From assembly GCA_036677445.1 (NCBI GenBank), contig JAVBWI010000006.1, positions 372,001-436,000 on the forward strand: DNA of 64,000 nt, in the 5' to 3' direction. Shown here in pieces: positions 59,639-64,000 of this stretch. The stretch's first letter is position 1; the number at the start of each line of letters is the position of its first letter. This DNA comes from JAVBWI01 sp036677445. GTDB lineage: Bacteria > Bacillota > Clostridia > Christensenellales > CAG-138. The notes under the pieces are model-generated. The model did not search any database, was not told the DNA's origin, and was given only the letters and a program-made list of their open reading frames with translations. The translations under genes and the position numbers were made by a program.

Positions 59639-59815
59639 ACCGGGGAATATTACCGGGGGTGTCGCATTAAGCATTTTCAATGCATAATGCGAAAGGAAAC
59701 AGGGTTCTAAAATCGATCCACCGGATCAATTTTGCCCCGTTTGGGTCACGAACCCGGGCTGCCGCGCTAAGTGCTTGAATACTTATTCGGCGTATGCACT
59801 TAGCGTGACAGCCCC
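59639..59815. repeat. Structured intergenic element sharing a module with 9265-9316
   Basis: A gap of 217 nt between LysR and rex copy 2 filled with stems: CGCATTA/TAATGCG with inner GCATT/AATGC (59663-59691); an outer GGGTTC/GAACCC pair (59702-59755) enclosing AAAATCGATCC/GGATCAATTTT; and GGGCTG with CGCTAAGTGC pairing with GCACTTAGCG and CAGCCC (59757-59813). The GGGTTCTAAAATCGAT start and the ACGA-or-CAA-ACCCG end recur in inverted orientation at 9265-9316. No gene is seen. Confidence 0.6.
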
Positions 59816-59819
59816 TCGT

Positions 59820-60482
59820 TCAATCCGTCTCCGTCTCCAGCTTTTGCCGAAGATGCTTGGAGAGCATGGCCAGCGAAGCGGCCATGTTTTCATTTTGCGC
59901 CAATATATTCGGCGGTACGTTCAGATGTATCGGCGCGAAATTCCAGATGGCCAGCACGCCGCCCGCCACCAGCATGTCGCACACAGCTTGCGCCTGACCG
60001 GCCGGTACGGTAACTATGCCAATTCTGATTTTCAATCGCGCGCAAAGTTCCGTCAGCCTTTCTGCCGGGAATATGGCCGTGCCGCGCAGCTCGGTATTAT
60101 ATAAGGAAGGATCCGTATCAAACGCCGCTATGATCTTCAATCCGTAATTGGAAAAGCCCTTATAGGACAGCAGCGCCCGGCCCAGCGCGCCTACGCCGAC
60201 CAGCACCGCCTCGTTGACGTCGTTATATCCAAGAAACGATTCCATGTTTTGCAGCAGCTCCGGTACGGAAAACCCGGTCTTCGGCCTGCCGCCAACGCTG
60301 CTCACAGCGGCAAGATCCTTTCGAACCTGTACTTCGTTGAGCTTCAGGTCCTGCGCGATCATGGGAGCAGATACAAACTCTACTCCACGGGCGCGCAGTT
60401 TTTTTAAATATTCCAGATAGTAAGGCATCCGCTGCAGCGCCTGCTTTGAAACCACAACCGGCTTGTTCCCTTGAATCTGCAT
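59820..60482 (-). CDS. rex: Redox-sensing repressor Rex, copy 2
   Basis: A 220-residue Rex paralogue: winged helix LKLNEVQVRKDLAAVSSVGG followed by RPKTGF in the wing, Rossmann motif AVLVGVGALGRALLSYKG, VTVPAGQAQAVCDMLV and NENMAASLAMLSKHLRQKLE, the last shared nearly unchanged with copy 1. GAGGTAGG lies before ATG 60482. Its own promoter is overlaid by two perfect palindromes, so autorepression is likely. Like copy 1, it has GRPK in the wing rather than the classical sequence. Confidence 0.92.
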   Translation of the reverse strand: MQIQGNKPVVVSKQALQRMPYYLEYLKKLRARGVEFVSAPMIAQDLKLNEVQVRKDLAAVSSVGGRPKTGFSVPELLQNMESFLGYNDVNEAVLVGVGALGRALLSYKGFSNYGLKIIAAFDTDPSLYNTELRGTAIFPAERLTELCARLKIRIGIVTVPAGQAQAVCDMLVAGGVLAIWNFAPIHLNVPPNILAQNENMAASLAMLSKHLRQKLETETD

Positions 60483-60502
60483 GCAAACCTACCTCGTTTC
60501 AG

Positions 60503-60546
60503 TATCGATATATCGATATTATTATACCGATATATCGGTTTGTCAA
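60503..60546 (-). promoter_or_regulatory. rex copy 2 promoter with two ATCGAT/CGATATATCG palindromes
   Basis: Minus-strand TTGACA (60541-60546) and AATAAT (60518-60523), 17-bp spacer. The 14-bp perfect palindrome ACCGATATATCGGT (60526-60539) fills the spacer, and the 16-bp perfect palindrome TATCGATATATCGATA (60503-60518) covers the -10 edge and predicted start. This is a repressor arrangement; Rex copy 2 itself is the obvious candidate. Confidence 0.75.
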
Positions 60547-60619
60547 GAGAATATTGCTGCTCCGGGAAAGATACCGCGTATAGTTCACCGATAAACCGTT
60601 TCAAACCGCCTGCCTGCTA

Positions 60620-60865
60620 TTATTTTTTGGTATTTCCCGCTCCGTCCACAGGATAGGGTTCGCTGTCCTGGTATATTTCGTTGATATCCAGCAACGCGTT
60701 GGTCATCTCGTTGTTGGCGACAGCATACAAATCCCCCACCGAACCGATTTTATCCGCTTGTTCGCGCACCTTATGCTGCACAACAGGATGAAGCTGGTCG
60801 AAATACTCCTTGGCGTTTATATCATCCTCCAGCAGTTCCTGCAAGCTGGTTCTTTCCCTATTCAT
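60620..60865 (-). CDS. Small conserved-looking protein of unknown function
   Basis: An 81-residue, acidic, mainly helical protein (LQELLEDDINAKEYFDQLHP, VVQHKVREQADKIGSVGDLY, NNEMTNALLDINEIYQDSEP). No cysteines, signal peptide or membrane segment. GGGAGGTG lies about 5-6 nt before ATG 60865, a good ribosome-binding site, so it is probably expressed. I do not recognise the family. It is divergent from the ligD genes. Confidence 0.6.
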   Translation of the reverse strand: MNRERTSLQELLEDDINAKEYFDQLHPVVQHKVREQADKIGSVGDLYAVANNEMTNALLDINEIYQDSEPYPVDGAGNTKK

Positions 60866-60957
60866 TTATTCACCTCCCAATTCATATCGTCTGTGTTTTT
60901 CGCCCGTTTATACGGTTATCACCGGTAAAACAGCAAAACAGCCGGCCTTAGCGGGCT

Positions 60958-60986
60958 GCATGAACCTATGGACTTTGTGCATGCTA
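60958..60986 (+). promoter_or_regulatory. SigG-like promoter of the ligD operon
   Basis: GCATG (60958-60962) and CATGCTA (60980-60986) separated by 17 bp. Both boxes match the SigG consensus GHATR / CATNHTA completely (5 of 5 and 7 of 7); the usual spacer is 18. It lies 31 nt upstream of the ligase start. In B. subtilis the NHEJ genes are made in the forespore under SigG. Confidence 0.6.
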
Positions 60987-61017
60987 AAAACATTCTGTAC
61001 GCAAAGGATACGCTAAA

Positions 61018-61938
61018 ATGGCAATGACGATGGAGGGCTGGCCGGTAAAGCCCATGGAGCTTGTTATTTATGACGAGCCATACGACAGCGCCGACACCAT
61101 ATTCCAGGTAAAATGGGATGGAGTCCGGTGCCTTGCGTATGCCTTCCCTGACGGGATACGGCTTTTCAACCGCAAGCTTAACGCGCGAACAGCACAATAT
61201 CCGGAGCTTGTACAATGCTTATCCTTCCTCCCGAAGGGAACTGTATTGGACGGGGAGATCATCGCACTGGGCGCGGACGCAAAGCCAAGCTTTCCGCGTG
61301 TGCTGCGGCGCGACCTTGCACGTTCGCCTTTAAAAGCCAAAATACAGCCGGCTGCCGTACCGGTAAGCTATATGGTGTTCGATATACTATGGCTGGATGA
61401 AAAGCCGCTGTATACGCTTCCCCTTGCGGAGCGGCTGGATGTATTAAATACGTTGCCGCTAAAAGCGCCCGTTCGCAAAGTCGACAGCGTTACAGGGCAC
61501 GGCACCGCACTTTTTGAAGCTGTCCAAGCGGAAGCCCTGGAAGGCATCGTTGCCAAAAAGGCGAATAGTCCCTATCTCTTCGGCGAACGGTCGCCGCTAT
61601 GGCAAAAAATCAAATGCCTTCGCGAGGTTGACGGCGTCATCGGGGGGTATATTCCAAAGGAGGACGGCGTACGTTCGCTGCTGGTCGGCATTCGGGAAGA
61701 ACATTCGCTGTGGTATATCGGCAAAGCGGCGTCTGGCGTTACGCAAGAAAAATGGCGGCAGCTCAAGCCGCAGCTTCTGCGTATTCCGGGCCCCTGCCCC
61801 TTTGCCAATCCCCCTGTGGATCGTGATGCAATATGGGTACAGCCAGTGCTGCCCATCCGGGTGCGCTTTTTAGAGTATACGCAGGATGGCGTGATGCGCG
61901 CGCCTGCCGTCGTCGGTTTACAGGGGGGATTGCTGTGA
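61018..61938 (+). CDS. ligD: ATP-dependent DNA ligase (LigD ligase domain, stand-alone)
   Basis: A 306-residue ligase of bacterial non-homologous end joining. Adenylation motif I is QVKWDGVR (nucleophile Lys in KWDG), then DGEIIAL (motif III region), EGIVAKK (motif IV) and WQKIK (motif V), followed by an OB-fold domain (DGVIGGYIPKEDGVRSLLVG). AAAGGA lies before ATG 61018. The TGA overlaps the GTG start of the polymerase gene by 4 nt (GTGA), so a LigD that is one polypeptide in many bacteria is split here into two coupled genes. Confidence 0.9.
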   Translation: MAMTMEGWPVKPMELVIYDEPYDSADTIFQVKWDGVRCLAYAFPDGIRLFNRKLNARTAQYPELVQCLSFLPKGTVLDGEIIALGADAKPSFPRVLRRDLARSPLKAKIQPAAVPVSYMVFDILWLDEKPLYTLPLAERLDVLNTLPLKAPVRKVDSVTGHGTALFEAVQAEALEGIVAKKANSPYLFGERSPLWQKIKCLREVDGVIGGYIPKEDGVRSLLVGIREEHSLWYIGKAASGVTQEKWRQLKPQLLRIPGPCPFANPPVDRDAIWVQPVLPIRVRFLEYTQDGVMRAPAVVGLQGGLL

Positions 61939-62819
61939 GTACAAAAGAAGTGTTTCAAGTGGACGGCCGGGAAATTGCGTTGACCAACCTCGAAAAAGAA
62001 TACTTTCCCGAGATACATGCCACCAAAGCGGAGCTGATCGAATACTATCTGCGTATGGCGCCCGTGATATTGCCCTATTTGAAGGACCGCCCGTTTTCCA
62101 TGCTGCATTATCCCGACGGCATACACGGGAAAACCTTCTATCAAAAACAGCGTCCCGACGATGCGCCAGACTGGCTCAAAAGCGTAAACATCGCCTCGCA
62201 TACTAAGACAATCGACTGGTGTCTTATTAACGATGCCCCGAGCCTATTGTATATGGTCAACCGTTCATGCATTGAGACACACGCCTGGTTTTCCCGACTG
62301 CCTGGATTGAATGAACCGGACGTCGCGATTTTCGACCTTGACCCTTCCGGAAACACAGGCTATACCGAGGCGGTGGAGGCGGCGCTGCTTGTAAAAACCG
62401 CACTGGATGCCTACGGCCTTACAGCCATACCCAAAATATCGGGGAAGACGGGCGTGCATGTCGTAGTCCCGATCGCACCCGCACCGTTTGAAAAGGTACG
62501 CAGGTTTTTAAGCGTCGTATGCAAGGCAATCGAAAAAACGCGGCCGGAGCTGTTTACGACGGAACGATTCATAAAGAACCGCGGCGACAAAGTGTATCTG
62601 GATGCCGTACAAAACGCGCGCGGCAAAACGCTGCCCTCCCCATACAGCGTTCGGGCAACGCCGGGTGCGAATGTTTCGGCGCCGGTCACATGGGAAGAAC
62701 TTCAAAAAGGGATTACTCCCGCACAATTCCATATTCGCAATATGGAACAGCGTTTGCGGGATACGGGCGATTTGTTCGCCCCCGTTTACAGCCTGCGCCA
62801 GCGGCTGCCTGCGCTTTAG
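61935..62819 (+). CDS. ligD: LigD-type primase-polymerase domain protein (NHEJ)
   Basis: A 294-residue archaeo-eukaryotic primase-like polymerase that fills gaps at broken ends. It begins with VDGREIALTNLEKEYFPE and has SMLHYPDGIHGKTFYQKQ, the metal-binding AIFDLDPSG, ISGKTGVHVVVPI and YLDAVQNARGKTLPSPYSVR. GTG 61935 has GGGGGGA a few bases upstream; upstream ATGs lie inside the ligase gene. It ends tail-to-tail with ku, overlapping by 4 nt. No phosphoesterase domain is seen in either LigD gene. Confidence 0.9.
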   Translation: MSTKEVFQVDGREIALTNLEKEYFPEIHATKAELIEYYLRMAPVILPYLKDRPFSMLHYPDGIHGKTFYQKQRPDDAPDWLKSVNIASHTKTIDWCLINDAPSLLYMVNRSCIETHAWFSRLPGLNEPDVAIFDLDPSGNTGYTEAVEAALLVKTALDAYGLTAIPKISGKTGVHVVVPIAPAPFEKVRRFLSVVCKAIEKTRPELFTTERFIKNRGDKVYLDAVQNARGKTLPSPYSVRATPGANVSAPVTWEELQKGITPAQFHIRNMEQRLRDTGDLFAPVYSLRQRLPAL

Positions 62820-63640
62820 CCGCCCGAAGCTTTGCGTTTTGTCGGCTTCTTCTTCTCCTTGGATTTGGTAGCCTCCACGCTTTGGCGCAGGCGCTCCATA
62901 AGGTCGACCACATTTCCTGCGGGCGCCTCCACAGTTTCCGGTTCCACGACTTGCTTGCCTTCCACCTTGGCGCGTATCAACTTCAGAAGTTCCTCGCGGT
63001 ATGCATCGTGGTACTTTTCGGGCGTAAATTCCGCAGTCAGGTTTTCCACTAGCTGTATCGCCATTTTCATTTCCTCCGGCCGTACGCTCACCGTTTGGCT
63101 CAGCTGCCCAATGCCAAGCTCCGCGCTGTCCCGTATTTCATCCTGAAAAAACATCATGGCGACCGACAGCGTATCATTAATAAGGCGTATCAGGCACAGG
63201 TGCTCTTTTTCACGCATGGTCACCTTCGCTACCGCGACCCTTCCTGTTTGCCGCATGGCGTCCCTGAGTATCAAATAGGATTTTTCCCCGCCTTTTTCGG
63301 GCCAGAGATAGTACGTTTTATCGAAGTATACCGGGTCGACCTCGTCTATGCGGATGAAATCCACGATGTCTATGTATTTCGCGCTCTTGATGGGCAGCTC
63401 GTCGAGTTCTTCGTTGGTAATCAGCACGAATTTCCCCGGCTCGTATTCAAAGCCCTTTACGATATCCTCATATGCGACTTCCTTATTGCATTTGGCGCAA
63501 TAGCGTTTTTGATTGATGGGCGTGTTGCATTCCTTATGCAGTTGACGAAACCCGATGGTTTCTTTCTGTGTGGCCGAACCCATTTTCACGGGAACATTCA
63601 AAAGCCCGAAGCTGATGGCGCCTTTCCATACCGTTTGCAT
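62816..63640 (-). CDS. ku: Ku DNA end-binding protein (NHEJ)
   Basis: A 274-residue bacterial Ku that forms a homodimeric ring on DNA ends and recruits LigD. MQTVWKGAISFGLLNVPVKM, the CNTPINQKRYCAKCNKEV cysteine region, VDFIRIDEVDPVYFDKTYYL and the core ending near VENLTAEFTPEKYHDAYRE, then a Lys-rich basic tail (KSKEKKKPTKRKASGG) typical of DNA-binding extensions. AAAGGAGG lies 8 nt before ATG 63640. It is convergent with the polymerase gene; the two stop codons overlap. Confidence 0.94.
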   Translation of the reverse strand: MQTVWKGAISFGLLNVPVKMGSATQKETIGFRQLHKECNTPINQKRYCAKCNKEVAYEDIVKGFEYEPGKFVLITNEELDELPIKSAKYIDIVDFIRIDEVDPVYFDKTYYLWPEKGGEKSYLILRDAMRQTGRVAVAKVTMREKEHLCLIRLINDTLSVAMMFFQDEIRDSAELGIGQLSQTVSVRPEEMKMAIQLVENLTAEFTPEKYHDAYREELLKLIRAKVEGKQVVEPETVEAPAGNVVDLMERLRQSVEATKSKEKKKPTKRKASGG

Positions 63641-63706
63641 ATGCCTAACCTCCTTTATCTTACCGGTTAGTGTGCCCAGCGGTACGGAAAAAGCGCAAAA
63701 AGAAAG

Positions 63707-63736
63707 CGGCACGCCCAAATGCCGTATGGCGTGCCG
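63707..63736 (-). terminator. Terminator of the GNAT gene
   Basis: On the minus strand a 9-bp stem CGGCACGCC (plus arms 63707-63715 and 63728-63736) with a 12-nt loop, followed by CTTTCTTTTT. It lies 24 nt past the GNAT stop and upstream of ku. Confidence 0.8.
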
Positions 63737-63760
63737 TCTTCCATTTTGATATTTCGTTCT

Positions 63761-64000
63761 TTAGTTCTTCGTCTTATAAGCGCCCTTGATAAACCCGCCA
63801 AATACATCGTGGCTGAAGGTGAACCCATGGCGCAGGTAAAATTCCAACGCCGCATCGTTGCCGTTTGAAATATACACGAATGTCAGACCGGCATCCGGGA
63901 AGCTTTCCAGCCACTCCGTCGCGATGTGCAGCAGTCTGGAGCCCAGCCCCGTACCGCGATACGCCGGACGCAGGTACAGATTGCTCAGGCAGCCGATATT
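63761..64000 (-). CDS. GNAT-family N-acetyltransferase, C-terminal part (partial)
   Basis: The frame entering from the right edge gives 79 residues before TAA at 63761-63763. LRPAYRGTGLGSRLL is the acetyl-CoA-binding R/Q-x-x-G-x-G/A loop (motif A), and FVYISNGNDAALEFYLRHGF is the conserved motif B region of GNAT enzymes. About half of the protein lies outside the window. The substrate cannot be judged. Confidence 0.85.
   Translation of the reverse strand, partial: NIGCLSNLYLRPAYRGTGLGSRLLHIATEWLESFPDAGLTFVYISNGNDAALEFYLRHGFTFSHDVFGGFIKGAYKTKN

Noticed and set aside
1..64000. CRISPR array, prophage, integron or insertion sequence
   Set aside because: No regularly spaced direct repeats, no transposase, integrase or phage structural genes were seen. 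The only HK97-fold protein is the encapsulin, with a cargo gene rather than phage genes beside it.
1..64000. rRNA or tRNA genes and known riboswitches
   Set aside because: No cloverleaf, rRNA-like or recognisable riboswitch core was found in the intergenic regions by eye; short or divergent ones could be missed.

Overview
The window looks like a chromosomal segment of an anaerobic, spore-forming member of the class Clostridia with a moderately high GC content. The evidence is: an IspH-ribosomal protein S1 fusion next to cmk and plsC (a clostridial gene order); an HrcA/CIRCE-controlled heat-shock operon; oxygen-sensitive enzymes (aldehyde:ferredoxin oxidoreductase, trimeric [FeFe] hydrogenase, HemW); and two small spore protein genes, an SspF-type SASP at 42567 and a Tlp at 43109. 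I cannot name the genus.

Layout. 0-4 kb: housekeeping genes on + (HI0933-type flavoprotein end, cmk, plsC, ispH-S1). 4-9 kb: dnaJ, dnaK, grpE and hrcA on -, read from a promoter overlapped by a perfect CIRCE, followed by a 290-bp structured, MITE-like intergenic element. 9.4-14 kb: hemW, a SLOG-type protein, lepA, a LUD protein and a small membrane protein. 14-26.6 kb: a peptide/amino-acid region with a ROK regulator, CutC, a degenerate M24 peptidase-like protein, two convergent asparaginase-II-type genes, AOR, a LacI regulator and a polar amino acid ABC importer. 26.7-30.3 kb: a visibly AT-richer aminotransferase / PanE-like / DUF819 operon. 30.6-42.5 kb: sugar-acid catabolism. On - this is livKHMGF, an aminotransferase, an Eda-glyoxalase fusion and kdgK; on + it is an IclR regulator, then a second aldolase, kduD and a zinc dehydrogenase.

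42.5-48.9 kb: a spore-related neighbourhood (sspF, tlp and a Csp-like subtilase) surrounding a two-gene family 2A encapsulin operon, made of a SrpI-type shell and a SufS-like cysteine desulfurase cargo with an N-terminal extension; then an orphan butyrate kinase. 49-57 kb: one large - operon with Rex, a small Fe-S protein, a HydS-type PAS-linked hydrogenase homologue, a SpoIIE-type phosphatase, HndA/C/D-like hydrogenase subunits and a second small Fe-S protein. This looks like an H2-producing enzyme with its own redox/H2-sensing input. 57-60.5 kb: an iron alcohol dehydrogenase, a LysR regulator and a second Rex. ATCGAT-cored palindromes lie at the promoters of the alcohol dehydrogenase and the second Rex. 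60.6-64 kb: a small unknown protein, a two-gene LigD (ligase plus polymerase) with a SigG-like promoter, Ku, and a truncated GNAT gene.

The observations I rate highest are the encapsulin/cysteine desulfurase compartment in a spore-gene setting, the atypical Rex/ATCGAT regulatory candidates, a TTAACA-N3-TGTTAA site about 50 bp upstream of two predicted starts, the SigG-like promoter of the NHEJ genes, and two intergenic structured elements sharing a module. All functional calls are from reading the sequence; no database search was run.
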